DNA of 64,000 bases from Acrocarpospora phusangensis (GCF_016862995.1 NZ_BOOA01000007.1:1-64000), one strand, 5' to 3'; positions 35,944 through 45,795 are shown, counted from the first letter of the stretch. Notes: a model not told the origin generated them from the sequence alone. Made by a program: numbers and translations.

Positions 35944-38642
35944 CCGATCCTGAGCCGGGCGGCCAGCGCCGCCCGGGAAGGGATGCCGAGCTTGGCCAGG
36001 ATGTTGGTCATGTGGTACTCGACCGTCTTCACGCTCAGCATCATCTCCCGGGCGATCTGCTTGTTGCCCAGCCCCGCCACGGCGAGCCTGGCCACCACGT
36101 TCTCCTGAGCGGTGAGCCCTTCGTGCCGGTCCCCGGACGGAGCCGCGGGGGACCGGCCGCAGGCCTTCAGCTCCTGCGCGCACCGCTCCAGGTAGGGCAG
36201 GGCGCGCAGCTCCTCGAAGAGCGTGTGCGCCACGGTCAGGCGCGCCGCGGCCTCGCCGCGCCGGCCCGCCCTGCGCAGGAACGCGCCGTGCGCGAACTCG
36301 GTCCTGGCCCGCTCGAACGGCGTCGCCCCCCGCGCCGCCTCCTCGAACGCGGCCACCGCCTCGGCCGTCTCCCCGCGCGCCGCGTGCAGCGCCGCCCTGG
36401 CCCGCGCCAGGGCGGCCATCGCCGGGCGCCGCCGCCGCGCCGCCGCGAGCTCCGCGTACCGATCGTGTACGGCCTGCGCCTCCTCCGGCCGTCCGGCCGC
36501 CACCAGCGCCTCCACCAGCAGGTCCGGCCACGGCAGCACCCCCGGCTCGGAGATGCCGGACGCGTGCCTGATCCGCGTCAGCGGCCACAGCGCCGCGATG
36601 ACCCGGTCCGCGTCCCCGCGCACCGCCGCCAGGAACGCCGCCGCCGTCGCCAGATAGCCGCCCGCCGCCACACTCGGCGTCCGCACGTCCCGCAGCCGGG
36701 CCTCGGCCGCCCCGAACTCGCCCCGCGCCGCCAGCGGCCACACCAGCAGCGCGTTCACGTACGGCGTGAGCCAGTACTGCCCGCAGTCCTCCTCCAGCGA
36801 CACCACCAGCGTGCCGTGCGCGAGCGCGTCGTCCCACCGGCCGAGCCGCACCTCGGCCTGCGCCAGCAGCGCGGTGGCCAGCAGCCGCGTCGACATGTCG
36901 CCCGGCGCGACCCCCGCCACCACCCCGCCCAGGTCCGCGTGCGCGCCCTCCAGGTCGCCCGACCAGGTCCTGATCGCCCCCCGGGCGATGAGCGTGTCCC
37001 GCTCCCCGGCGGTCGCGATCGCCGGATCGGGCAGTTCGCCCACCTGGCCGTCGTGACCGCACAGGAACGCGCTCACCGCCTGGAAGTACGGCAGCAGGCC
37101 CGCGCCCGGGGCGGCGAGCGCCAGCGCCCGCCGCGACCAGGTCAGCGCGGACTCGGCCCGGTCGTGCACCAGATGCAGCAGCGACAGCGAGCCCGCGATC
37201 CGCCCGGCCAGGATCGGCTCCGCCTCCGGATCGCAGTGCTCCCAGGCGGCCTCCAGCAGCGTCAGCGCCCGCCCGCTGTCCCCGGTCACCTGCTCCAGCG
37301 CCCCCGACACGAACGCCCGCGCCGCCGGCAGCGCGATCGGGCCCGCCGCGATCTCCGCGGCCCGCTCCACCTGGCCGGACTGGAGCAGCGCGTGCACCGC
37401 CTCGGCGTGGCACAGCGCGCGCTCCCGGCGCGAGGTGGTCAGCTGCGCCGCGCCGGCCAGATGGTCGGCCGCGCTCTCCCACAGCCCGCCGGCCGCCTGC
37501 TCCCGCGCCAGCTCCGCCATCTCGGCGGCCAGGCCGTCGTCGGCCCGCAGCACCGCCCGCATGCGGTGCCGCAGCCGGGTCGTGCCGTCGGTCACCAGCT
37601 TGGCCGCGTCCCGGTGCAGCCGGGTCCGGTCGCGCGGGCGCAGGCCCTGGTAGACGGCCGCCCGGGTGAGCGGGTGCGGGAACGTCACCATCAGGTCGCC
37701 GGCGGCGAACCGGTGCGCCAGCAGGTCCAGGTCCACGGCCTCGTCCAGCAGCACGATCGCGTCCGCCGTGCCCGCCAGGCGCTCGGCCTGCCAGAGCGGG
37801 CACGACTCGCCGAGCACGCTGGCCGCCTCCACCAGGGCGCGCGTCTCCGCGCCCAGCCGGGCCAGCCGGTCGGCCACGTCCCCCGCGTACGGACGGGGGG
37901 CCGGCAGCGAACCCAGCGGGTCCGCCAGCACCTCGGCCGGAGCCTGGCGGAGCAGCGCCCCCGCGTAGAACGGGTTGCCCGCGGTGTGCGAGCGCAGCCG
38001 GGCCAGCGCGGCGGCGCTCAGCGTCAGCCCGGCACGGGCGGCCAGGTCGCCCAGCTCGGCCACGCTCAGCCCGGCCAGCGTGAGCCGTACGGCGTCGGCG
38101 AGCAGGCGGCGCAGCCCCTCGGGCAGGCGGGCGTCGGAGCCCTCCCGGGTCACCACCACGACGAGCACCCGGTCGGCGCGCAGGCGGCGCAGCGCGAAGG
38201 TGAGCGCGTGCAGCGACGGGCAGTCGGCCCAGTGCGCGTCGTCCACCACGATCGCCACGGGACCGTGCTCCTGCAGTTCGCCCAGGACCTCCAGGAGCAG
38301 GCCGCCGGCCTGGACCGGCCCGCCGTCCGCCGAGGGCCCCGGCCTCCCCGCGAGCGCCAGCAGCTGCGCGGCCACCCCGTACGGCAGGCCGGTCTCCATC
38401 TCCTCGCCGCTGGCCGTGAGCGCGAAGAAGCCGGGGGCCTCGGCGAGCGCGCTCCGTACCAGCGCGGTCTTGCCCATGCCGCAGGGGCCCTCCACGAGCA
38501 CCAGGCGGGGACTGCCCGCGCGGGCCAGGTCGAGCTGGGCCGCCAGCGTGGCCCGCTCCCGGACGCGCCCGACGAGCGTCTCCCTCTGGTCGGTGAGGAT
38601 CGTCACATCATTTAGGAGGGCCGCCGGCGGGCTCTGATACAT
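35940..38642 (-). CDS. LAL-type LuxR-family ATP-binding regulator
   Basis: About 900 residues. An N-terminal AAA/STAND ATPase carries Walker A VEGPCGMGKTALV and Walker B VAIVVDDAHWADCPS. A long helical repeat region of TPR character (LLQSGQVERAAEIAAGPIAL, LLEAAWEHCDPEAE) follows, and a C-terminal LuxR/GerE helix-turn-helix (GLTAQENVVARLAVAGLGNK, VEYHMTNILAKLGI). The ATG at 38642 lies six bases after the stop of the sigma-factor gene, so the two are co-transcribed; a GTG at 38606 is an alternative. LAL proteins activate sugar or secondary-metabolite operons; the target here is unknown. Confidence 0.88.
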   Translation of the reverse strand: MYQSPPAALLNDVTILTDQRETLVGRVRERATLAAQLDLARAGSPRLVLVEGPCGMGKTALVRSALAEAPGFFALTASGEEMETGLPYGVAAQLLALAGRPGPSADGGPVQAGGLLLEVLGELQEHGPVAIVVDDAHWADCPSLHALTFALRRLRADRVLVVVVTREGSDARLPEGLRRLLADAVRLTLAGLSVAELGDLAARAGLTLSAAALARLRSHTAGNPFYAGALLRQAPAEVLADPLGSLPAPRPYAGDVADRLARLGAETRALVEAASVLGESCPLWQAERLAGTADAIVLLDEAVDLDLLAHRFAAGDLMVTFPHPLTRAAVYQGLRPRDRTRLHRDAAKLVTDGTTRLRHRMRAVLRADDGLAAEMAELAREQAAGGLWESAADHLAGAAQLTTSRRERALCHAEAVHALLQSGQVERAAEIAAGPIALPAARAFVSGALEQVTGDSGRALTLLEAAWEHCDPEAEPILAGRIAGSLSLLHLVHDRAESALTWSRRALALAAPGAGLLPYFQAVSAFLCGHDGQVGELPDPAIATAGERDTLIARGAIRTWSGDLEGAHADLGGVVAGVAPGDMSTRLLATALLAQAEVRLGRWDDALAHGTLVVSLEEDCGQYWLTPYVNALLVWPLAARGEFGAAEARLRDVRTPSVAAGGYLATAAAFLAAVRGDADRVIAALWPLTRIRHASGISEPGVLPWPDLLVEALVAAGRPEEAQAVHDRYAELAAARRRRPAMAALARARAALHAARGETAEAVAAFEEAARGATPFERARTEFAHGAFLRRAGRRGEAAARLTVAHTLFEELRALPYLERCAQELKACGRSPAAPSGDRHEGLTAQENVVARLAVAGLGNKQIAREMMLSVKTVEYHMTNILAKLGIPSRAALAARLRIG

Positions 38643-38647
38643 CGCAT

Positions 38648-39238
38648 TCAGGCTTGCTCTCTGGCCAATTTCGCCCGGAGCGTCTTCAGGCACCGTGCCC
38701 GGGTCGGTCCGATGCTGCCGATCGGCATCTCCAGCCCGGCGGCCACCTCCGCGTAGCTGGGCGCCGGGCTGGCCAGCTGGACCCGGAGCAGCCGGCGGCA
38801 GCGCACCGACAGCTGCTCGAAGGCGCGCAGCAGCCGCCGCATCCTGGCCTCGTCCAGGACCAGCTGCTCGGCCTCCAGGACCAGCCGCTCGGGGGAGCGC
38901 TCGTCTGGCCTCAGGTCGAAGACGAACGCGTCGCCGGTGGGCGCGACCCGCTGCCGGGACCTGGCCAGCCGGATCGCCTCCCGCCGCGCGGTGGTGGCCA
39001 GCCAGCCGCCGATGCGCTCGGGATGCTCGATCCGGTCCAGCTGCTCGGCCAGTTTCAGCCACGTGGTCTGGCAGGCGTCGCTGCGGTCGTCACCGGCCAG
39101 GCCGTAACCCGCGGTCACCGCCCAGATCAGCCCGCTGAACCGCGCCACGAGAACGTTCCACGAGGCCACGTCACCGCTGGCCGCTCCTTTGACCAGCTCG
39201 GCGGGATCGCCAGGGTCATTCGGAACGGTGGCGTCCAT
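38648..39238 (-). CDS. RNA polymerase sigma factor, ECF type
   Basis: 196 residues with region 2 (VLVARFSGLIWAVTAGYGLA, DDRSDACQTTWLKLAEQLDR, IGGWLATTARREAIRLARSR) and region 4 (AFEQLSVRCRRLLRVQLASP, SYAEVAAGLEMPIGSIGPTR). No SnoaL-like extension and no adjacent anti-sigma gene were seen. It is the first gene of an operon with the LAL regulator, a pairing that suggests joint control of a shared regulon. Confidence 0.88.
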   Translation of the reverse strand: MDATVPNDPGDPAELVKGAASGDVASWNVLVARFSGLIWAVTAGYGLAGDDRSDACQTTWLKLAEQLDRIEHPERIGGWLATTARREAIRLARSRQRVAPTGDAFVFDLRPDERSPERLVLEAEQLVLDEARMRRLLRAFEQLSVRCRRLLRVQLASPAPSYAEVAAGLEMPIGSIGPTRARCLKTLRAKLAREQA

Positions 39239-39485
39239 GGTGCTCCTTCGGGGGGCGGCGGCAGCACTTCGGGTCGGTCCGACAGACGAGATCTAGCATC
39301 GATTCGGCCCGGGGGAAACCCGATCGGCGCGGCTCGCCCCGCATAGCTGGAATTCCCGATTGCGGCGAGCGGAGCGCCTGGAATCCCTGGTTTCCCAAGT
39401 GTCACAGGGGTTTCGCGCGCGGTTCCGGCGACATTCTGGAATGATCGCGTCGATATCCCGTCGGACATCGAGGAATGACGGACTG

Positions 39486-40712
39486 ATGCCTCCTTTAGAT
39501 CAACTCACCGCCTTCGTGTCTGCCAATCCCGTCGGAGCGGCCATCCTCGGCGTATTCGCACTGGTCGCCATATTCATCGCGCTCTTCGCGCTGCGCGCGC
39601 TCTACCGGGCCTGCGCCCGGTTCGTCCGTGACTACGTGGCCGTCCGCCCGGCCGAGGACATCCTCACCATCGTCGCCGCCAGTATCGCCACCGGCGTGTC
39701 CGCGCAGGGCATGTGGCGCTTCTCCGGCGACGTGCTGGGCTTCGACGGGCCGCTCCGGCTGCTGCTGTTCGCGTTCATCGAAGTCGCCGTCATCACCAGC
39801 GCCGTACGGGCCCGCCGCAACATGCGCGAGAACTACTCGGCCGGCATCGACGGCATCGCCGTCTGGGCGCTGACCGGCCTGTCCGCCGTGCTGTCCAGCA
39901 TGGACGCCCGCAGCCTGCCCGAGGCCCTGTTCCGGCTGGCCGCGCCGCTCGTCGCCGCCTGGCTCTGGGAGCGCGGCATGGCCATCGAGCGGCACCGCAT
40001 CACCGGCCGCCAGCGCATCCACTGGCGGCTCACCCCCGAGCGGGCCATGGTCCGCCTCGGCCTGGCCGAGGCCAGCGACCGCACCGCCTCCGAGGTGGAC
40101 GCCCACCGCCGCCTGACCCGGGTGGCGCTGGCCGCCAAGCGGGCCCGCGCGCTGCGCGCCGCCGGGGCCTCCGACCGCCGCATGCGGGCCGCCCTCACCA
40201 AGCTGGACCGGGCCATGGACCAGGCGGTGGAGCACACCGGCCTCGCCATCGACCAGGCCAGGCAGGAGGCGCTGCTGTCCCAGATCGGCGCGCTCTACAA
40301 CACCACCGCCCTGATCGACCTGCACCCGCCGGTGCCGTGGGAGCCGGAGGAGCCGCCCGCGGCGCCGATGCTGGCCCTGATGGCGCCCGACGACGAGGAC
40401 GAGCGCCGCGAGAGCAAGCCGGAGACGCCCGTCGACACCCTGCAGCGCGCCACCATGATCCGTACGGCCCGGGCGTACTGGGACGCGCAGATCGAGAACA
40501 AGTGGGTGCCCCGCGCCGCCGACATCGCCAGGGAGACCGGCGTCCCGGTGGACACCGCGCGCGAGTACCGGTCGCTGTGGAAGCTGGAGGCCAAGGCGCA
40601 CGCGCTGATCGAGGCCGCGTACCTGGAGCACGGCATCGTGGACACCGGGTCCTTCCCGGCGGTGCCGCCGTCGGACCGGATCCTGTCGGTCAACGGCGCC
40701 TCGGTGAGCTAG
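39486..40712 (+). CDS. multi-pass membrane protein with cytoplasmic HTH-like tail
   Basis: About 408 residues from the ATG at 39486; the frame is open from 39360. Four or five hydrophobic segments lie in the first 170 residues (AAILGVFALVAIFIALFALR, LLLFAFIEVAVITSAV, IDGIAVWALTGLSAVLS, LAAPLVAAWLW). A basic linker (ERHRITGRQRIHWRLTPERA), a coiled-coil-like stretch and a C-terminal segment (VPRAADIARETGVPVDTARE, YRSLWK) that looks like a helix-turn-helix follow. The plan resembles SpdB-type spread proteins of actinomycete plasmids and integrative elements, but no transfer or integrase gene is nearby. A strong terminator follows. Confidence 0.65.
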   Translation: MPPLDQLTAFVSANPVGAAILGVFALVAIFIALFALRALYRACARFVRDYVAVRPAEDILTIVAASIATGVSAQGMWRFSGDVLGFDGPLRLLLFAFIEVAVITSAVRARRNMRENYSAGIDGIAVWALTGLSAVLSSMDARSLPEALFRLAAPLVAAWLWERGMAIERHRITGRQRIHWRLTPERAMVRLGLAEASDRTASEVDAHRRLTRVALAAKRARALRAAGASDRRMRAALTKLDRAMDQAVEHTGLAIDQARQEALLSQIGALYNTTALIDLHPPVPWEPEEPPAAPMLALMAPDDEDERRESKPETPVDTLQRATMIRTARAYWDAQIENKWVPRAADIARETGVPVDTAREYRSLWKLEAKAHALIEAAYLEHGIVDTGSFPAVPPSDRILSVNGASVS

Positions 40713-40723
40713 CTCGCTTCCGG

Positions 40724-40757
40724 AACAGCCCCCTGACGGCGCCGTCAGGGGGCTGTT
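40724..40757 (+). terminator. strong palindromic terminator
   Basis: AACAGCCCCCTGACGGC (40724-40740) is followed directly by its exact reverse complement (40741-40757), a 34-bp perfect palindrome, and then by a T-rich stretch with interruptions. It separates the membrane-protein gene from the sugar importer operon. Confidence 0.85.
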
Positions 40758-40765
40758 TCGTGTTC

Positions 40766-40790
40766 TTGTAACGAATGTATGTCATTACAA
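40766..40790 (+). promoter_or_regulatory. inverted-repeat operator of the second sugar importer
   Basis: TTGTAACGA (40766-40774) and TCATTACAA (40782-40790) pair at eight of nine positions around a 7-base spacer, about 75 bp upstream of the binding-protein gene. The site differs from the ROK-type repeat near the GH35 gene, so a different repressor may bind. Confidence 0.5.
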
Positions 40791-40866
40791 AGTCCTGACA
40801 TATCTCCCTTTCGGGCGGCAAGAACTCCTATCACATAGGGGTTTTCAGCCGGTGAAGGGAGAACCC

Positions 40867-41847
40867 ATGTTCCGTCCGAAGCCGTTAGTCATCCTCTGCG
40901 CGCTGGCCCTCGCCGCCTGCACCAGCCCCGCGAGCCCGTCCGCGCCGGGCGCCGCCTCCACCACCGCTCCCGCCCCTGCCGCCGCAGGCGACGCCGCGTA
41001 CGCGGTGGTCACCCACGGCGGGACCGGCGACGCGTTCTGGGACGTGGTCAAGAACGGCGCCGAGGCCGCGGGGACGGAGCTCGGCGTCACCGTCACGTAC
41101 GAGGGGGACGGCGACCCGCAGCGCCAGTCGCAGCTGATCGACGCCGCCGTGAACAAGAAGGTCAACGGCATCGTGGTCTCGATGGCCAACCCGGACGCGC
41201 TCCGGGCCGCCATCCAGGGCGCCGTGCAGGCCGGCATCCCGGTGATCACGATCAACTCCGGCCAGGACAAGTCCGCCGAGTTCGGCGCGATCACCCACGT
41301 CGGCCAGGACGAGCGGGTGGCCGGTCAGGGCGCGGGCGGCAAGCTCAAGGAGGCCGGGGTCACCAAGCTGGTCTGCGTTGTGCACGAGGCCGGGAACGTG
41401 GGCCTGGAGCAGCGCTGCGAGGGCGCGAAGGAGACACTCGGCGGCACGGTCGAGAACCTCCAGGTGGACATCAACAACCTGCAGGAGGCGCAGTCCACCA
41501 TCCAGTCCCGGCTGCAGGCAGACACCTCCCTGGACGGCGTGCTCGCGCTGAACCCGGCCGTGGGTGCCGCCGCCGTGGGCGCGGTCAAGGGCGCGGGCTC
41601 GGCCGCCAAGGTGGCCACCTTCGACCTCAACGCCGACGTGATCAAATCGGTCGAGGCGGGAGAGATCCTGTTCGCCGTCGACCAGCAGCAGTACCTCCAG
41701 GGCTACCTGCCGGTCATGCTGCTCAACCTGTACAAGACCAACCTCAACGTGGTCGGGGGCGGGCATCCCGTGCTCACCGGGCCCGGCTTCGTGACCAAGG
41801 AGAACGCGGCCCAGGTGGCCGAACTGACCGGCAAGGGCACCCGGTGA
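40867..41847 (+). CDS. sugar ABC transporter substrate-binding lipoprotein (RbsB-like)
   Basis: 326-residue Peripla_BP_4 lipoprotein: signal sequence with lipobox LAAC ([17 protein letters not shown]), Ser/Ala/Pro linker, then [35 protein letters not shown] and a C-terminal [13 protein letters not shown] hinge. GGGAG six bases before the ATG at 40867 fixes the start. It heads a three-gene CUT2-like importer whose sugar is unknown; the GH35 gene in the neighbourhood suggests a galactoside or galactose. Confidence 0.9.
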   Translation: MFRPKPLVILCALALAACTSPASPSAPGAASTTAPAPAAAGDAAYAVVTHGGTGDAFWDVVKNGAEAAGTELGVTVTYEGDGDPQRQSQLIDAAVNKKVNGIVVSMANPDALRAAIQGAVQAGIPVITINSGQDKSAEFGAITHVGQDERVAGQGAGGKLKEAGVTKLVCVVHEAGNVGLEQRCEGAKETLGGTVENLQVDINNLQEAQSTIQSRLQADTSLDGVLALNPAVGAAAVGAVKGAGSAAKVATFDLNADVIKSVEAGEILFAVDQQQYLQGYLPVMLLNLYKTNLNVVGGGHPVLTGPGFVTKENAAQVAELTGKGTR

Positions 41848-42878
41848 CGCTCGTCAAGGAGAACCCGGCCGCGTCCGCCTCCGGGCGGGCGCGGCTGCTG
41901 CTCGCCCGCCCGGAGACGGGGGCGCTGGTCGGCGCCCTCGTCGTGTTCGCCTTCTTCGCCGCGCTGTCGGAGGTGTTCCGCAGCCCCGCCGGGATCGCCA
42001 ACTGGCTGGACCCCGCCGCCACCCTCGGGATCATGGCCGTCGCGGTGGCGATGCTGATGATCGGCGGCGAGTTCGACCTGTCCACCGGCGTGATGACCGG
42101 CTCCACCGCGATCGTGACCGGGCTGGTGGCGACCCTGCTCGGCTGGAACGTGTGGCTGGCGATCGGGGTGTCGCTGGTGTTCGCGGTGGCCGTCGGGCTG
42201 CTCAACGGGTACCTGGTGATGCGGACTGGCCTGCCCAGTTTCATCATCACGCTGGGCAGCTTCCTGATGCTGCAGGGCCTCAACCTGGGCGTCACCAAGC
42301 TGCTCACCGGGACCGTCCTGATCCGCGGTCTGGCCGACGTGCCCGGCTACCACAGCGCCTCGATGGTGTTCGCGTCCACCGTGTCGCTGTTCGGCGGGGC
42401 GTTCCGGGTCTCGGTGCTGTGGTGGGCCGCGCTGACCGTCCTGGCCGTGTACGTGCTGCGCAGGACCGCTTTCGGCAACTGGGTGTACAGCGTGGGCGGC
42501 GACGTGCGGGCGGCGCGCAACGCGGGCGTGCCCGTGGTCCGTACGAAGATCACGCTGTTCGTCGCGACCGCGGTGGCCGCCTGGCTGGTGGGCACGATAA
42601 CGATCCTGCGGCTCACCTCCATCCAGGCCAACACCGGCATCGGCCAGGAGCTCATCTACATCGTCGCCGCCGTCATCGGCGGCTGCCTGCTCACCGGCGG
42701 GTACGGCTCCGCCGCCGGCGCCACCCTCGGCGCGCTCATCTTCGGCATGGTCTCCCAGGGCATCGTCTACCTCGGCTGGGACGCCGACTGGTTCAAGTTC
42801 TTCCTCGGGGCGATGCTGCTGCTGGCCGTGCTCACCAACCAGTTCGTGCGGCGGTACGCGGAGGAGGCGCGGCGATGA
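41844..42878 (+). CDS. sugar ABC transporter permease
   Basis: 344-residue BPD_transp_2 permease with about ten hydrophobic segments, the [14 protein letters not shown] motif and the [20 protein letters not shown] loop near the C-terminus. The GTG start overlaps the binding-protein stop (GTGA). Only one permease gene is present, so a homodimer is expected. Confidence 0.92.
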   Translation: MTLVKENPAASASGRARLLLARPETGALVGALVVFAFFAALSEVFRSPAGIANWLDPAATLGIMAVAVAMLMIGGEFDLSTGVMTGSTAIVTGLVATLLGWNVWLAIGVSLVFAVAVGLLNGYLVMRTGLPSFIITLGSFLMLQGLNLGVTKLLTGTVLIRGLADVPGYHSASMVFASTVSLFGGAFRVSVLWWAALTVLAVYVLRRTAFGNWVYSVGGDVRAARNAGVPVVRTKITLFVATAVAAWLVGTITILRLTSIQANTGIGQELIYIVAAVIGGCLLTGGYGSAAGATLGALIFGMVSQGIVYLGWDADWFKFFLGAMLLLAVLTNQFVRRYAEEARR

Positions 42879-43723
42879 CCCCCTTGCTGGAAGTCCGCGG
42901 GATCGGCAAACGGTTCGGGTCGGTGGTGGCGCTCGCGGACGTCTCCACGCGGGTGTCCGCCGGGACGGTGACCTGCGTGCTCGGGGACAACGGAGCGGGC
43001 AAGTCGACGCTCATCAAGATCCTTTCGGGGGCGCATCGGCATGACGGCGGCGAGTACCTGATCGACGGTTCCCCGGTTCGGCTGGGCAGTCCGCGTGAGG
43101 CGCTCGATCTGGGGATCGCGACCGTGTACCAGGATCTGGCGATGGTTCCGCTGATGCCGGTCTGGCGGAACTTCTTCCTCGGGTCCGAGCCGCGGAAGGG
43201 GTGGGGGCCGTTGCGCCGGCTCGACATCGCGCGGGCCAAGGAGATCACCCGGCGGGAGCTGCTCGACATGGGGATCGACATCCGGGATCCCGAGCAGCCG
43301 GTCGGGACGCTGTCCGGCGGGGAGCGGCAGTCGGTGGCCATCGCGCGGGCCGTGCACTTCGGGGCTCGGGTGCTGATCCTGGACGAGCCGACGTCGGCGC
43401 TGGGGGTCAAGCAGGCGGGGGTGGTGCTGCGCTACATCGTGCGGGCCCGGCAGCGCGGGCTCGGGGTGATCTTCATTACGCACAATCCGCACCACGCGTA
43501 TCCGGTCGGCGACCGGTTCCTGCTGCTGAAGCGCGGTCGCGGGCTCGGGGAGTACGGGCGGGACGACATCGGCGTGGCCGAGCTCACGCGGCTGATGGCC
43601 GGCGGAGCCGAACTCGAGCAACTCGGGCACGAACTGGCCGGGTACGGGGACGCCGCCGAGCGTCTGGAGGAGGAGGTGACCGCTCTGGCGGCACCCGTAG
43701 AGTCGGAGGATGAGCAACCTTGA
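42875..43723 (+). CDS. sugar ABC transporter ATPase, single domain
   Basis: 282-residue ATPase with Walker [10 protein letters not shown], signature [15 protein letters not shown], Walker [12 protein letters not shown] and H-loop [12 protein letters not shown]. Unlike the rhamnose importer ATPase it has one nucleotide-binding domain, as in the FrcA-type branch of CUT2. The ATG overlaps the permease stop (ATGA), and its last codons overlap the pirin start by 14 bases. Confidence 0.92.
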   Translation: MTPLLEVRGIGKRFGSVVALADVSTRVSAGTVTCVLGDNGAGKSTLIKILSGAHRHDGGEYLIDGSPVRLGSPREALDLGIATVYQDLAMVPLMPVWRNFFLGSEPRKGWGPLRRLDIARAKEITRRELLDMGIDIRDPEQPVGTLSGGERQSVAIARAVHFGARVLILDEPTSALGVKQAGVVLRYIVRARQRGLGVIFITHNPHHAYPVGDRFLLLKRGRGLGEYGRDDIGVAELTRLMAGGAELEQLGHELAGYGDAAERLEEEVTALAAPVESEDEQP

Positions 43724-44651
43724 CCAGGAGCCGCAGGAAGACGTCTGCGGAGCGGAGGGGGCCCCGGGGCCGGCGTTCGAGCTGCTGACCGGGCGGGATG
43801 TCGTGCTCGGCGGGCCCCGGGCGATGCGGGTGACGCGGACGCTGCCGACTCGGGGGCGGCGCATGGTGGGGGCGTGGTGCTTCCTGGACGCGTACGGGCC
43901 GGAGGAGGCGGTGATGCGGGTGCCGCCGCATCCGCATACCGGGCTGCAGACGGTGAGCTGGCTGGTCGAGGGGGAGGTGCTGCATCGGGACTCGGTGGGC
44001 AGCGAGCAGGTGATCAAGCCGGGGCAGCTGAATCTGATGACGTCGGGGCGGGGGATCGCGCATTCGGAGGAGTCCGGGCGGGGGGTGCTGCACGGGGCGC
44101 AGTTGTGGGTGGCGTTGCCGGGGGATCATCGGTTTGCGGGGCCGCATTTTGAGCATCATGCGGATTTGCCGGTGTTGGAGTGGCCTGATGGGAGTGCGGT
44201 TACGGTGATCATGGGGGAGTTGGCGGGGTTGACGTCGCCGGCTCAGACGTACACGCCGTTGACGGGGGCCGAGATTGTCGTGATCTCGTCGTTGAGTCTG
44301 CCGCTTCGTACGGACCTCGAGTATGCCGTGATCATGCTTTCCGGGGCTGCCGAGATCGAGGGAGGGACCCTCGAGCCTGGGCCCCTGCTCTACTTGGGTG
44401 CCGGCCGCGAAGAACTCTCCATCCGCGCCCTGGAGCCCTCCCGTCTCTTGCTGCTCGGCGGGGAGCCGTTCCAGGAGGAGATCGTGATGTGGTGGAACTT
44501 CGTGGGGCGTTCTCACGAGGACATCGTCAAATTCCGCGAGGACTGGGAGGCCGGTCACGGCTTCGGCGAGGTCCGCGGTTTCGACGGCGCTTCTCTGCGC
44601 GCTCCCGTCCTACCCGGAACCACCCTGAAACCCCGCGGCCGCGAACGCTGA
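43710..44651 (+). CDS. pirin family protein
   Basis: 313-residue bicupin. The metal-binding N-terminal cupin has [20 protein letters not shown] (two histidines of the HxH pair and a third at LHR) and [10 protein letters not shown] with the last ligand. A C-terminal cupin includes [16 protein letters not shown] and [15 protein letters not shown]. Pirins are iron proteins with quercetinase or regulatory activity; which applies is unknown. It overlaps the importer ATPase gene by 14 bases, so it is co-transcribed, though a link to sugar use is not obvious. Confidence 0.9.
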   Translation: MSNLDQEPQEDVCGAEGAPGPAFELLTGRDVVLGGPRAMRVTRTLPTRGRRMVGAWCFLDAYGPEEAVMRVPPHPHTGLQTVSWLVEGEVLHRDSVGSEQVIKPGQLNLMTSGRGIAHSEESGRGVLHGAQLWVALPGDHRFAGPHFEHHADLPVLEWPDGSAVTVIMGELAGLTSPAQTYTPLTGAEIVVISSLSLPLRTDLEYAVIMLSGAAEIEGGTLEPGPLLYLGAGREELSIRALEPSRLLLLGGEPFQEEIVMWWNFVGRSHEDIVKFREDWEAGHGFGEVRGFDGASLRAPVLPGTTLKPRGRER

Positions 44652-44660
44652 ACGTGGGTC

Positions 44661-44840
44661 GTGGTTCTCCCGCTTCGGCCATTCTCCGGCGCTCGTCGGC
44701 ATAGCTTGCGGTGGTTCTCCCGCCCGCCCACCCTTTGTTGAGCTGGCGCTCGGCCCTCCGGATTCGAGCTGGCGCTCTCTCCGGATTCGAGCTGCCTCGG
44801 GGCTTTCCAGAGGGTTGGGACTTCCCAAAAGGGTTGGGGC
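44661..44840. repeat. dispersed intergenic repeat, family 2, with adjoining tandem repeats
   Basis: GTGGTTCTCCCGC occurs at 44661-44673 and 44711-44723, the second followed by CCGCCCACCCTTTGTTGAG. Next comes a duplicated CGGATTCGAGCTG unit and three 19-bp units of the form GGGTTGGGGCTTCCCGAAA (about 44790-44870). The same GTGGTTCTCCC/CTTTG motif occurs inverted at 52440-52516. Confidence 0.75.
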
Positions 44841-44894
44841 TTCCCGAAAGGGTTGGGCCTTGCCCGTCGGGAGTGCGGCATGGGCCTGGAAGTC

Positions 44895-44985
44895 CTGGCG
44901 GAATGAGGCCGGTGGCTTTGGCGCCGGGGCGGTGGGGGGTGGTTGCCTGCCTTGACGGCGCCGGATAGCGGCGGGAAGGCGGCGG
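44895..44985. repeat. dispersed intergenic repeat, family 1, copy G
   Basis: GGAATGAGGCCGGTGGCTTT then GGCGCCGGGGCGG and GACGGCGCCGGATAGCGGCG match the family-1 core seen after rhaD and recQ, with more divergence. It ends just before the stop of the convergent 53-residue gene. With family 2 it fills the 337-bp gap after pirin; no gene is seen. Confidence 0.7.
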
Positions 44986-44988
44986 CCC

Positions 44989-45150
44989 TCAGTTGTTCTT
45001 GGGGGGTTGGGTGAGGGTGCGTTCGCGGAGTTTGGTGCGGATTTCGTCGGGGGTGTAGGAGCGGCGGCGGCGTTCGGCGCGGGCTACGACGACTCCGGTT
45101 GCGGCGACGCCGGCGAATGCGGCCAGACCGAGTATCTTCCACCAGCGCAT
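44989..45150 (-). CDS. small membrane protein, 53 residues
   Basis: One hydrophobic helix (ILGLAAFAGVAATGVVVA) after a basic-aromatic start MRWWK, then a basic cytoplasmic segment (RAERRRRSYTPDEIRTKLRE). The composition is that of a single-pass membrane anchor. The ATG is only 18 bp from the divergent GTG at 45169. Function unknown. Confidence 0.6.
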   Translation of the reverse strand: MRWWKILGLAAFAGVAATGVVVARAERRRRSYTPDEIRTKLRERTLTQPPKNN

Positions 45151-45168
45151 GTGCTTAGGGTAGCGATT

Positions 45169-45795
45169 GTGACCGGGATCAGTCTTGATGAAGCGCTGAA
45201 TTTGACCAGGACCGGGGATTTGTGGGTGTTCCGCGGGCGTTCCGGGCCTGACAGGGCGATTCAGGTGGCGACGAACAGTCCGGTGAATCATGTGGGCATG
45301 TCGGTGGTGATCGAGGATCTGCCGCCGCTCATGTGGCACGCGGAGCTGGGGCGGTCGCTGCCGGACATGTGGACGGGGACGCGCCAGCGCGGGGTGCAGC
45401 TGCACGACCTGCGGGAGGCCGTGGTGGTCTGGGCGAACCGGTACGGGCAGCGGGGCTGGCTGCGGCAGCTGGAACCGCAGGTCACACCGGAGATGGAGGA
45501 CGCGGCGCTGCGCACGGTGGCCCGGCTGGACGGGACGCCGTTCCCGTCGACGGCGCGGCTGGCCGGGCGGTGGCTGCGCGGGAGGCTGCCGTCGCGGCGG
45601 GCCAAGGAACTGGCGCTGGAGAGCGCGTACTGCGCCGAGGTGGTGGCGGTCACGTACGAGGCGATGGGGCTGCTGACCAACCGGAAGCAGCCGAACTGGT
45701 ACGACCCGGGCAGGTTCTGGAGCGGCGACGACCTGGACCTGGCCACCGGTTATCACCTGGGCGGCGAGATTTCGGTACGGATCCCCAAAGACTGA
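45169..45795 (+). CDS. permuted NlpC/P60 (YiiX-like) cysteine hydrolase-like protein
   Basis: 208 residues. The order of motifs is that of permuted papain-like enzymes: TGDLWVFRG, then NSPVNHVGMSVVI with the histidine, and near the C-terminus ESAYCAEVVAVTYEAMGLL with the candidate nucleophile cysteine. No signal peptide is present. Relatives act as amidases or acyl-hydrolases on peptide or lipid substrates; the substrate is unknown here. TAGGGT (45156-45161) seven bases before the GTG supports a leaderless start. Confidence 0.75.
   Translation: MTGISLDEALNLTRTGDLWVFRGRSGPDRAIQVATNSPVNHVGMSVVIEDLPPLMWHAELGRSLPDMWTGTRQRGVQLHDLREAVVVWANRYGQRGWLRQLEPQVTPEMEDAALRTVARLDGTPFPSTARLAGRWLRGRLPSRRAKELALESAYCAEVVAVTYEAMGLLTNRKQPNWYDPGRFWSGDDLDLATGYHLGGEISVRIPKD

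Noticed and set aside
34014-38615. A very long open frame (over 1500 codons) on the plus strand
   Set aside because: It is a GC-skew shadow of the GH35 gene and of the antisense LAL regulator; its composition is Arg/Pro/Gly-rich and it has no domain.
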